In this document: positions 1 to 6,253 of the stretch, in pieces
How positions within the stretch are numbered: the first letter of the stretch is position 1
Layout: every line of letters begins with the position of its first letter
Assembly (NCBI GenBank): GCA_964512305.1
Contig: CAZEIW010000067.1
Coordinates: forward strand, 1-19,556
Direction of reading: 5' to 3'
Length of the DNA: 19,556 bases
Source of the DNA: CAZEIW01 sp964512305
GTDB taxonomy: Bacteria > Pseudomonadota > Gammaproteobacteria > Burkholderiales > Burkholderiaceae_F
The notes under the pieces: generated by a model
Databases searched by the model: none
What the model was told of the DNA's origin: nothing
Seen by the model: only the letters and a program-made list of their open reading frames with translations
Translations under genes and position numbers: made by a program

Positions 1-217
1 CCCTCGAGCACCCCCCGCGGCATTCACGGGCGTCATTCTTGCTGGCACGCGGTTCATGGTCCGTGTGCCGCCGCCGCCGCGGCTGGAGGCTCTCCAGGTG
101 CGCGCGGCCGGCCGGCAGCACGCTCGCCGACGCGCCGCCGGCATCGACCGACGGTGCCGCGACGCGTGCCCTCAATTTTCAGGTTGCCCGCCGGCGCGAG
201 TTCTCATAAGATGCGCC
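1..217. other. Window edge, no confident gene
   Basis: All three forward frames stay open for long stretches here only because the DNA is very GC-rich, and none gives a recognisable protein. On the minus strand an ATG at 57-55 opens a frame that runs off the left edge after 19 codons. It could be the start of a divergent gene, but it is too short to identify and has no clear ribosome binding site. I treat this stretch as upstream DNA of unknown content. Confidence 0.3.
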
Positions 218-233
218 CCACTAGCTCTTGTGA
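218..233 (+). promoter_or_regulatory. NrdR box 1 (upstream)
   Basis: This 16-base site resembles the NrdR box consensus, recalled as roughly ACACwATATCTwGTGT. The right half TCTTGTGA fits well; the left half is weaker. About 11 of 16 positions agree by my alignment. It starts 31 bp before a second, better match, which is the three-helical-turn spacing known for paired NrdR boxes. It overlaps the proposed -35 hexamer of nrdA. Confidence 0.6.
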
Positions 234-255
234 CACTTGCGGCATGGCATACAAT
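228..255 (+). promoter_or_regulatory. nrdA promoter, sigma-70 type
   Basis: A TTGTGA hexamer at 228-233 (4 of 6 against TTGACA) is followed after 16 bp by TACAAT at 250-255 (5 of 6 against TATAAT). Transcription would start near 262, leaving an untranslated leader of about 135 nt before nrdA. Both hexamers lie inside NrdR-box-like sites, so bound NrdR would be expected to block RNA polymerase. The start point is inferred. Confidence 0.55.
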
Positions 256-264
256 ATGTTGTGG
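249..264 (+). promoter_or_regulatory. NrdR box 2 (downstream)
   Basis: The 16-base site ATACAATATGTTGTGG matches the NrdR box consensus at about 13 of 16 positions by eye, including the CAATAT core and the TTGTG right half. It begins exactly 31 bp after box 1 and covers the proposed -10 hexamer. NrdR is a zinc-ribbon/ATP-cone repressor of ribonucleotide reductase genes and binds pairs of such boxes. Its presence in front of nrdA agrees with the function of the downstream gene. Confidence 0.7.
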
Positions 265-396
265 CAAGGAAGCCAGGCGGGGCCGCGCAGCCGCGCCTCG
301 CGCGGCGCCGCTTCCCCGGTGAGAGTTCGGAACTACAGCTTGTAGGCCGGCGGGCCGCGGCGGCGGCCGGTGCGGGCACCACGACAGGAGGCGCCG

Positions 397-3297
397 ATGC
401 AGTTTCCCGAGCTTGAGCCGGCGGCAGGCGGAGCCGGGCTCCGTGCAGCCTTCGATCCGATGGCGCAAGGCGGGGCCGAGGCGCTCGCCCGCCCGCTCGC
501 CTCGTCCTACGCCGACTACCAGGTGATCCGCCGCAACGGCGCGGTCGTCGGTTTCGAGCCGGCCAAGATCGCGCTCGCGATGACCAAGGCCTTCCTGGCG
601 GTGCGCGGCGGACAGGGCGCCGCCTCGGCCGCGATCCGCGAGCAGGTCGCGCGCCTGAGCGCGAGCGTCGTCGTCGCGCTGCGGCGCCGCCAGCCCGCGG
701 GCGGTACTTTCCACATCGAGGACATCCAGGACCAGGTCGAGCTGTCGCTGATGCGCGACGGCGCGCACGATGTGGCTCGCGCGTACGTGCTGTACCGGGA
801 GAGCCGGGCCCAGGAGCGGGCACGGCAGCGCCAGCCCGAGGCGCCGGCCGCTGCGCCGCTCACGGTGTTCGAGGACGGACGGCGGTTTCCGCTCGACGCC
901 GGGCATCTGCGGGCGACGATCGAAGCCGCCTGCGAGGGCCTGACCCGCTTCGTGTCGGTCGAGGCGGTGCTCGCCGAGACGATGCGCAACCTGTATGACG
1001 GCGTCGCGCTGGCCGAGGTCCACAAGTCGGCGATCCTCGCGTCGCGGGCCCTGATCGAGACCGATCCCGCCTACAGCCAGGTCAGCGCGCGCCTGCTGCT
1101 GCACACGATCCGGCGCGAGGTGCTGGGCCGGGAAACGGCGCAGTCGGAGATGGCGACCCGCTACGCCGAGTGCTTTCCGGAGTGCATCCGCGTCGGCATC
1201 GAGGCCGGGCTGCTGGACGAGCGGCTGGCGCAGTTCGACCTCGGGCGCCTTGCCGCGGCGCTGCAGCCGCAGCGCGACCTGCAATTCAGCTATCTCGGGC
1301 TGCAGACCCTGTACGACCGCTATTTCCTGCACCGGGACGGCCGGCGCTTCGAGCTGCCGCAGACCTTCTTCATGCGGGTCGCGATGGGCCTGGCGCTCAA
1401 CGAGATCGACCGCGAATCGCGGGCGGTCGAGTTCTACGAGGTGCTGTCGAGTTTCGACTTCATGAGCTCGACGCCGACCCTGTTCAACTCCGGCACCCGC
1501 CATTCCCAGCTGTCGTCGTGCTACCTGAGCACGGTCGCCGACGACCTCGACGGGATCTACGAGGCCATCAAGGACAACGCGCTGCTTGCCAAGTACGCCG
1601 GCGGGCTCGGCAACGACTGGACGCCGGTGCGGGCGCTCGGGGCGCATATCCGCGGCACCAACGGCAAGTCGCAGGGCGTCGTGCCGTTCCTCAAGGTCGT
1701 CAACGACACGGCGGTCGCGGTCAACCAGGGCGGGAAGCGCAAGGGCGCGGTCTGCTGCTACCTCGAGACCTGGCACCTGGATATCGAGGAGTTCCTCGAG
1801 CTGCGCAAGAACACCGGCGACGACCGGCGCCGGACGCACGACATGAACACGGCCAACTGGATCCCGGACCTGTTCATGAAGCGGGTGCTCGAGGACGCCG
1901 AGTGGACGCTGTTCTCGCCCAGCGACTGCCAGGACCTTCACGACAAGACCGGAGCGGCCTTCGAGCAGGCGTACCTGCGCCACGAGCAGCGGGCGGCCGC
2001 GGGCGAGATCAAGCCGGTCAAGAAGATCCGCGCGGTCCAGCTGTGGCGCAAGATGCTGTCGATGCTGTTCGAGACCGGGCACCCCTGGATCACCTTCAAG
2101 GATGCCTGCAACCTGCGGTCGCCCCAGCAGCATGCCGGCGTGGTCCATAGCTCGAACCTGTGCACCGAAATCACGCTGAACACCTCCGCGGTCGAGATCG
2201 CGGTATGCAACCTCGGCTCGATCAACCTGCCGGCGCACATGAAGCCCGACGGCCGCGGCGGCCACGAGATCGATCACGCCAGGCTCAAGCGCACGATCGG
2301 CATCGCGATGCGGATGCTCGACAACGTGATCGACATCAACTACTACGCGGTGGGCAAGGCGCGCAATTCGAACCTTCGCCACCGGCCGGTCGGCCTGGGC
2401 GTGATGGGATTCCAGGACTGCCTGTACCTGCTGCGCGTCCCCTACGCCTCGGAAGCCGCGGTCGAATTCGCCGACCGCAGCCAGGAGGCGGTCTGCTACT
2501 ACGCCTACTGGGCCTCGACCGAGCTCGCGAACGAGCGCGGGCGGTACTCGTCGTTTGCCGGGTCCCTGTGGGACCGCGGGATCCTGCCGCAGGACACGCT
2601 GGCGCTGCTCGCCGCCGAGCGCGGCGGCCACGTCGAGGTCGACTCCGGCGCCACGATGGACTGGGACGCGCTGCGCGAGAGGATCCGGCGTTTCGGCATG
2701 CGCAACTCGAACTGCGTGGCGATCGCCCCGACGGCAACGATCTCCAACATCGTCGGGGTGGCCGCCAGCATCGAGCCGACCTTCCAGAACGTGTTCGTGA
2801 AGTCCAACCTGTCCGGCGAATTCACGGTCGTCAACGATGCCCTGGTCCGCGAACTGAAGCAGCTCGGACTCTGGGACGAGGTGATGGTCTCGGATCTCAA
2901 GTATTTCGACGGCAGCCTGGCCCGGATCGACCGGATTCCGGCCGAGTTGCGGCAGCTCTATGCGACGGCATTCGAGATCGAGCCGCGCTGGCTGATCGAG
3001 TGCGCGGCGCGGCGCCAGAAGTGGATCGACCAGGCGCAGTCCCTCAATATATATATGGCGGGAGTTTCAGGCCGCAAGCTGGACGAGACCTACCGGCTGG
3101 CATGGCTGCGCGGGCTGAAGACGACGTACTACCTGCGGACCCTGGGCGCGACCCAGGCCGAGAAATCGACTTCGCGCAGCGGACGCCTGAACGCGGTCCC
3201 GTCCGGCGATCAGGCCGAGATCCGGGAGGCGGCGGGCCCGGTGTGCGCGCTCAGGCCTGGAGATCCGGGGTTTTCCGACTGCGAGGCGTGCCAGTAG
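397..3297 (+). CDS. nrdA: Ribonucleoside-diphosphate reductase, alpha subunit (class Ia type)
   Basis: The product (966 aa) is the catalytic large subunit that reduces ribonucleoside diphosphates to deoxyribonucleotides in the cytoplasm, together with NrdB. The ATG at 397 is chosen because AGGAGG lies 5 nt upstream (386-391); an in-frame GTG at 370 lacks this. Two ATP-cone allosteric domains are visible, at about residues 41-140 and 155-245; the second aligns with the single cone of E. coli NrdA. Active-site residues are recognisable: Cys375 (SSCYL), Asn587/Cys589/Glu591 (SNLCTE) and Cys604 (AVCNLGS). The radical-transfer tyrosines are Tyr911/Tyr912 (TTYYLRT), and the C-terminal redox pair is Cys962/Cys965 (CEACQ end). 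nrdB follows 45 bp later, so the two are probably co-transcribed. No intein interrupts the frame. An odd AT-rich patch encodes the NIYM segment near 3046-3057. Confidence 0.97.
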   Translation: MQFPELEPAAGGAGLRAAFDPMAQGGAEALARPLASSYADYQVIRRNGAVVGFEPAKIALAMTKAFLAVRGGQGAASAAIREQVARLSASVVVALRRRQPAGGTFHIEDIQDQVELSLMRDGAHDVARAYVLYRESRAQERARQRQPEAPAAAPLTVFEDGRRFPLDAGHLRATIEAACEGLTRFVSVEAVLAETMRNLYDGVALAEVHKSAILASRALIETDPAYSQVSARLLLHTIRREVLGRETAQSEMATRYAECFPECIRVGIEAGLLDERLAQFDLGRLAAALQPQRDLQFSYLGLQTLYDRYFLHRDGRRFELPQTFFMRVAMGLALNEIDRESRAVEFYEVLSSFDFMSSTPTLFNSGTRHSQLSSCYLSTVADDLDGIYEAIKDNALLAKYAGGLGNDWTPVRALGAHIRGTNGKSQGVVPFLKVVNDTAVAVNQGGKRKGAVCCYLETWHLDIEEFLELRKNTGDDRRRTHDMNTANWIPDLFMKRVLEDAEWTLFSPSDCQDLHDKTGAAFEQAYLRHEQRAAAGEIKPVKKIRAVQLWRKMLSMLFETGHPWITFKDACNLRSPQQHAGVVHSSNLCTEITLNTSAVEIAVCNLGSINLPAHMKPDGRGGHEIDHARLKRTIGIAMRMLDNVIDINYYAVGKARNSNLRHRPVGLGVMGFQDCLYLLRVPYASEAAVEFADRSQEAVCYYAYWASTELANERGRYSSFAGSLWDRGILPQDTLALLAAERGGHVEVDSGATMDWDALRERIRRFGMRNSNCVAIAPTATISNIVGVAASIEPTFQNVFVKSNLSGEFTVVNDALVRELKQLGLWDEVMVSDLKYFDGSLARIDRIPAELRQLYATAFEIEPRWLIECAARRQKWIDQAQSLNIYMAGVSGRKLDETYRLAWLRGLKTTYYLRTLGATQAEKSTSRSGRLNAVPSGDQAEIREAAGPVCALRPGDPGFSDCEACQ

Positions 3298-3342
3298 CGG
3301 CCGGCGGCGCACTGGCGATTCCGAACCCGGGGGACCAAGACG

Positions 3343-4470
3343 ATGCTGGCATGGGAAGGCGGGAGCGCGGCGGCGGGAGTTCGAGCCGATGAGCGGGCCA
3401 ACGAGCGGCAGGCCGGCCAGCCGGCCGCGCCGCATCCTCCTCCTGGCCGCAGCGCCCGGGTGCGGGCAGAGGACAAGCGGATCATCAACGGCCACACCGA
3501 CGTCAACCAGCTGGTGCCGCTGAAGTACAAGTGGGCCTGGGACAAGTACCTCGCGGCCTGCGCCAACCACTGGATGCCGCAGGAAGTCAACATGTCGCGC
3601 GACATCGCGCTGTGGCGGGATCCCGGCGCCCTCACCGAGGACGAGCGGCGCGTCGTACGGCGCAACCTCGGCTTCTTCGTCACGGCCGACTCCCTGGCCG
3701 CCAACAACATCGTGCTGGGTACGTATCGGCAGATCACCGCCCCGGAGTGCCGCCAGTTCCTCCTGCGCCAGGCCTTCGAGGAGGCGATCCATACCCACGC
3801 CTACCAGTACATCGTCGAATCGCTCGGCCTGGACCAGAGCGAGATCTTCAACGCCTACCACGAGATACCGTCGATCCGCGACAAGGACGAGTTCCTGATC
3901 CCGTACATCGACGTCCTGACCGACCCCGGGTTCCGGACCGGAACGCCCGGGAACGACCAGGCTCTGCTGCGTTCCCTGATCGTGTTCGCCTGCATGATGG
4001 AGGGGCTTTTCTTCTACGTCGGCTTCACCCAGATCCTGGCGCTCGGGCGCCAGAACAAGATGACCGGGGCCGCCGAGCAGTATCAGTACATCCTGCGCGA
4101 CGAGTCGATGCACTGCAATTTCGGGATCGACCTGATCAACCAGATCAAGCTCGAGAATCCGGGGCTCTGGACGCCGGAGTTCCGCGCCGAGATCCGGCGG
4201 CTCTTCGGCGTCGCGGTCGAGCTCGAGTACCGCTATGCCGAGGACACGATGCCGCGCGGGGTGCTCGGGCTGAACGCGCCGATGTTCAAGGGCTACCTGC
4301 GGTACATCGCCAACCGCCGCTGCCAGCAGATCGGCATCGAGCCCCTGTACGCGTCCGAGGAGAACCCGTTCCCCTGGATGAGCGAGATGATCGATCTGAA
4401 AAAAGAGCGCAACTTCTTCGAGACCAGAGTGATCGAGTATCAAAGCGGCGGAGCGCTCAACTGGGAATGA
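3343..4470 (+). CDS. nrdB: Ribonucleoside-diphosphate reductase, beta subunit (tyrosyl-radical type)
   Basis: The product (375 aa) is the small subunit that houses the di-iron centre and the stable tyrosyl radical, which is passed to NrdA. All expected metal ligands can be placed: Asp116, Glu147, His150 (FEEAIH), Glu220 (MMEG), Glu254 and His257 (DESMH). The radical Tyr154 sits seven residues after Glu147, as Tyr122 does after Glu115 in E. coli, so this is not a tyrosine-less variant. Residues 1-40 form a Gly/Ala/Pro-rich extension before the conserved RIINGHTDVNQL block. The tail VIEYQSGGALNWE is the C-terminal type expected to dock on the partner NrdA. The start ATG follows a GGGGGA-like ribosome site. 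No terminator lies directly after the stop codon. Confidence 0.97.
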   Translation: MLAWEGGSAAAGVRADERANERQAGQPAAPHPPPGRSARVRAEDKRIINGHTDVNQLVPLKYKWAWDKYLAACANHWMPQEVNMSRDIALWRDPGALTEDERRVVRRNLGFFVTADSLAANNIVLGTYRQITAPECRQFLLRQAFEEAIHTHAYQYIVESLGLDQSEIFNAYHEIPSIRDKDEFLIPYIDVLTDPGFRTGTPGNDQALLRSLIVFACMMEGLFFYVGFTQILALGRQNKMTGAAEQYQYILRDESMHCNFGIDLINQIKLENPGLWTPEFRAEIRRLFGVAVELEYRYAEDTMPRGVLGLNAPMFKGYLRYIANRRCQQIGIEPLYASEENPFPWMSEMIDLKKERNFFETRVIEYQSGGALNWE

Positions 4471-4560
4471 GCGACGCGATGCGCTCGATGCGAACGATGC
4501 GCGAACGACGCGCGATCGACGATCCGTTCGATCGCGAATCGATGCGGCAAATCAGACGAT
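4471..4560 (+). repeat. Imperfect GATGCG/CGATCG-rich short repeats
   Basis: Right after nrdB the sequence contains four degenerate 9-11 bp units beginning GATGCG or GACGCG (4478, 4487, 4496, 4507). CGATCG palindromes follow, spread from about 4512 to 4650. No reading frame here resembles a protein. The stretch is less GC-rich than the genes around it. Its role is unknown; it may be slippage-derived or a protein-binding region. Confidence 0.4.
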
Positions 4561-4585
4561 CGAACGCAAAAACCGAAAAAAATTC

Positions 4586-4614
4586 TTGCGATCCGCCACG
4601 ATTGAGAGTAAAAA
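4586..4614 (+). promoter_or_regulatory. Promoter-like element for candidate small RNA
   Basis: TTGCGA at 4586-4591 (4 of 6) is separated by 17 bp from TAAAAA at 4609-4614 (4 of 6). The A-rich tracts just upstream (4568-4584) resemble an UP element. It sits 116 bp past the nrdB stop and points into the structured stretch that ends at the terminator at 4840. The inferred transcription start is about 4621. Confidence 0.45.
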
Positions 4615-4620
4615 TGCGCC

Positions 4621-4840
4621 GTGCGTTTGATTGCTCGATCAAACGATCGAATGCCGAATTGAACTCGGACAGTCACAGTCGACGATCAGTCGTCAGCAGG
4701 CAGGGTCACTTAGAGACGCTCCGGTCTTGCGGTGTCTCACCCTCTCGAAAAACGGCCCATCTCCTGAGTCTCCGCCCCGGGTTCGATCAGTTTCCGCATT
4801 CACCGCCTTCCGACGCCGGCTTCGCGCCGGCGTTTCCTTT
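4621..4840 (+). ncRNA. Candidate structured small RNA of about 220 nt
   Basis: I do not recognise this RNA family, but several features point to an RNA gene. A 5' hairpin pairs CGTTTGAT (4624-4631) with ATCAAACG (4638-4645). A long closing stem pairs 4649-4668 with 4777-4801: GAATGC/GCATTC, one C-C mismatch, GAA/TTC, a 5-nt bulge, then ten pairs with two G-U wobbles. Inside it are a perfect hairpin GACGA/TCGTC (4681-4694) and a stem GAGAC/GTCTC (4713-4738) flanked by GGGT/ACCC. An intrinsic terminator closes the unit. No protein frame fits. Alternatives are a long 5' leader of the histone-like gene or a processed nrdB 3' UTR. It has none of the 4.5S RNA sequence signature and is not a tRNA. 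Confidence 0.45.
4813..4840 (+). terminator. Rho-independent terminator
   Basis: ACGCCGGC (4813-4820) pairs perfectly with GCCGGCGT (4826-4833) around a 5-nt loop, and the pyrimidine/T-rich tail TTCCTTT follows. It lies 343 nt after nrdB, so it could end either the candidate small RNA or read-through transcripts from nrdAB. The T-tract is broken by CC, so termination may be partial. Confidence 0.6.
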
Positions 4841-5079
4841 GCGCGCGCCCGGCCGTGGGCCGGCGCTCGCAAATCGTGCCGAATTCATCAGCGTCAACGG
4901 CCAGTGCCCTGTCCGTTCCGCGCTTCGCTCGGATATGCGCCATTCAAAACGCATTTCTGGGCACGCCGCGGCGACCGAGCCTCCGCATGCGCCGATGAAT
5001 AGCCCGGTGCGCCGTCTTTGGGCGACCGGGTTTCCCTTCGAAGCATCGTCAATCAACCTCTCTGCTTAAGGAGATCCAC
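4841..5079. other. Gap before the histone-like gene
   Basis: No coding potential is seen. A short inverted repeat CCGGCC-GTG-GGCCGG lies near 4849-4863. A promoter for the following gene should be here, but I could not find a convincing pair of hexamers. The stretch ends in a strong ribosome binding site, AAGGAG at 5068-5073. Confidence 0.4.
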
Positions 5080-5451
5080 ATGGCAACGAAGAAGGCTGCG
5101 AAGAAGTCGGCGAAGAAGGCTGCGAAGAAGCCGGCGAAGAAAGCCGCCAAGAAGAAGTCAGCAAAGAAGTCGGCAAAGAAGTCAGCAAAGAAGTCAGCAA
5201 AGAAGACAGCAAAAAAGGCCGCCAAGAAGAAGTCGGCCAGGAAAACCGCTAAAAAAAAAGTAGCTAAGGCCGCCAAGAAGCCGGCGGCGAAGAAGAAGTC
5301 GGCACCCAGGAAGCCGGCCGCCGCGAAGCCTGCGGCGCCGGCTCCTGCACCGGCAGCTTCGGTTGCTCCGGCTGCTGCGCCCGCGCCAGGGGCGAAGACC
5401 GCCCTGAGTCCGGCTGCGGCATGGCCTTTCCCGACCGGCAACAGGCCCTGA
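5080..5451 (+). CDS. Histone H1-like, lysine/alanine-rich DNA-binding protein
   Basis: The product (123 aa) is a low-complexity basic protein. Residues 1-85 are built from KKAAKK, KKSAKK and KKPAKK units like those of eukaryotic H1 tails and bacterial H1-like proteins. A Pro/Ala linker (about 86-107) leads to a short conserved-looking end, ALSPAAAWPFPTGNRP. Such proteins are thought to bind DNA without sequence specificity and help compact the nucleoid. The start is well supported: AAGGAG lies 6 nt before the ATG. Codons in the lysine tract are A-rich (AAG AAG TCA GCA), so local base composition falls well below that of its neighbours. Five near-identical 12-bp units (5152-5211) suggest repeat-number variation between strains. 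A perfect terminator follows at 5477, so the gene is probably transcribed alone. Confidence 0.88.
   Translation: MATKKAAKKSAKKAAKKPAKKAAKKKSAKKSAKKSAKKSAKKTAKKAAKKKSARKTAKKKVAKAAKKPAAKKKSAPRKPAAAKPAAPAPAPAASVAPAAAPAPGAKTALSPAAAWPFPTGNRP
5152..5211 (+). repeat. 12-bp tandem repeat, five units, coding KKSA
   Basis: Five consecutive copies of AAGAAGTCAGCA or a close variant (units start at 5152, 5164, 5176, 5188, 5200) are in frame and encode KKSA or KKTA. Each unit is a whole number of codons, so gain or loss by slippage would keep the frame and change only the length of the basic tail. Confidence 0.85.
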
Positions 5452-5476
5452 GCTTTGCCGTCGTAGATCGACTCGA

Positions 5477-5503
5477 GGCGCCGCTTAGCGGCGCCTTTTT
5501 TTT
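5477..5503 (+). terminator. Rho-independent terminator of the histone-like gene
   Basis: GGCGCCGC (5477-5484) pairs perfectly with GCGGCGCC (5488-5495) around a TTA loop and is followed by eight T residues (5496-5503). It lies 26 nt after the stop codon. This is the strongest intrinsic terminator in the window. Confidence 0.95.
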
Positions 5504-5569
5504 GCCCGCCGGTACCGGGCGGCGCGCGCCTAAAGCCGGCATCGCGGCCGCCGGGCGCGGCGCCGCGGC

Positions 5570-5575
5570 TACAAT
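5570..5575 (+). promoter_or_regulatory. -10 element upstream of the YggT gene
   Basis: TACAAT (5 of 6) lies about 97 bp before the yggT-family start and after the histone gene terminator. No good -35 hexamer is found at the right distance in the GC-rich DNA upstream. A separate promoter is needed because the preceding transcript ends at 5503. Confidence 0.35.
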
Positions 5576-5671
5576 TCCGCCTCGCTTCGCGGTGCCGGTC
5601 GCAGCAGCTCGATCACCGGCCATCAAGGCGCGCGCGCGAACCGTCCGTTGGTCTTAAGGAAAAGGGCCGGC

Positions 5672-6214
5672 ATGCTGCTGCTTGGAATCGTCCACCTGCT
5701 GCTGAACACCGCCGCTGCGCTCCTCGGAGGCGCCCTTTTGCTGCGCGCCTACCTTTCGTGGCTCAGGATCGGCCGCAACAATCCGCTGGCACAGTTCGCG
5801 ATCGGCCTCACCGAATGGCTCGTGGCGCCGCTTCGCGTCCTCATCCCGGGCCGCACGCGCTGGGACTGGCCCTGCCTGGTGGCGGCCCTGCTGGTGGCGA
5901 TCGTCTTCGCGCTGATCGGTCAGGCGCTCGGGATCGGACCGATGCGCGCCTGGCAGCTCATGTTGCCCGGCGTGCTCGGACTGGTGTTGCGGTGGGCGCT
6001 GTACATGCTGATGGTGCTGGTGTTCATCCACGTGCTGCTGAGCCTGGTCAACCCGCACGCGCCGCTGGCACCCATTTTCGACCTGCTGACGCGACCGGTG
6101 CTGGCGCCGTTCCGGCGGGTGATGCCGCTTATCGGCGGCTTCGACCTCTCGCCGGTCGCTTTCCTGGTGCTGGTCCAGGTGCTGCTGCTGGTGCTCGACT
6201 GGTCGGGCCTGTAG
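5672..6214 (+). CDS. YggT-family integral membrane protein
   Basis: The product (180 aa) is very hydrophobic, with about four membrane segments (near residues 2-28, 70-92, 100-128 and 160-177). Two YggT-type repeats are visible, each with an amphipathic P-L-[AP]-x-hydrophobic block: NPLAQFAIGLTEWLVAPLRV, and later NPHAPLAPIFDLLTRPVLAP. The family is widespread in bacteria and linked to membrane or division-related roles, but no biochemical function is established that I know of. The ATG at 5672 is preferred over an upstream TTG (5648) because the purine-rich AAGGAAAAGGG lies just before it and the protein then begins with its first membrane segment. The gene stands alone between a terminator and a convergent gene. 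Confidence 0.85.
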   Translation: MLLLGIVHLLLNTAAALLGGALLLRAYLSWLRIGRNNPLAQFAIGLTEWLVAPLRVLIPGRTRWDWPCLVAALLVAIVFALIGQALGIGPMRAWQLMLPGVLGLVLRWALYMLMVLVFIHVLLSLVNPHAPLAPIFDLLTRPVLAPFRRVMPLIGGFDLSPVAFLVLVQVLLLVLDWSGL

Positions 6215-6236
6215 CGGCGCGTCGCGGACGCGCCGC
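6214..6236. terminator. Hairpin between convergent genes
   Basis: GCGGCGCGTC (6214-6223) pairs perfectly with GACGCGCCGC (6227-6236) around a GCG loop, beginning at the last base of the yggT-family stop codon. It lies in the 39-bp space between two convergent genes and could serve both strands. Neither side has a T-tract, so it may be a weak or rho-assisted terminator or an RNA-stabilising hairpin. Confidence 0.45.
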
Positions 6237-6253
6237 CCCGACCGATGCGCCGG

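Noticed and set aside
172..2631. An 819-codon open frame on the minus strand opposite nrdA
   Set aside because: It is the antisense shadow of a conserved gene in GC-rich DNA. Its translation is Arg/Ala/Val/Asp-rich without any family motif, while the plus-strand nrdA has all active-site residues.
397..3297. Possible intein in nrdA, a frequent intein host gene
   Set aside because: The reading frame is continuous and all residues between conserved motifs match normal NrdA spacing; no splicing motifs are present.
4771..4801. tRNA-like T-loop sequence GGTTCGATC in the nrdB downstream gap
   Set aside because: The bases on either side of the loop cannot form a 5-bp T stem, and no anticodon arm or acceptor stem is found. 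The same bases fit better in the long closing stem of the candidate RNA.
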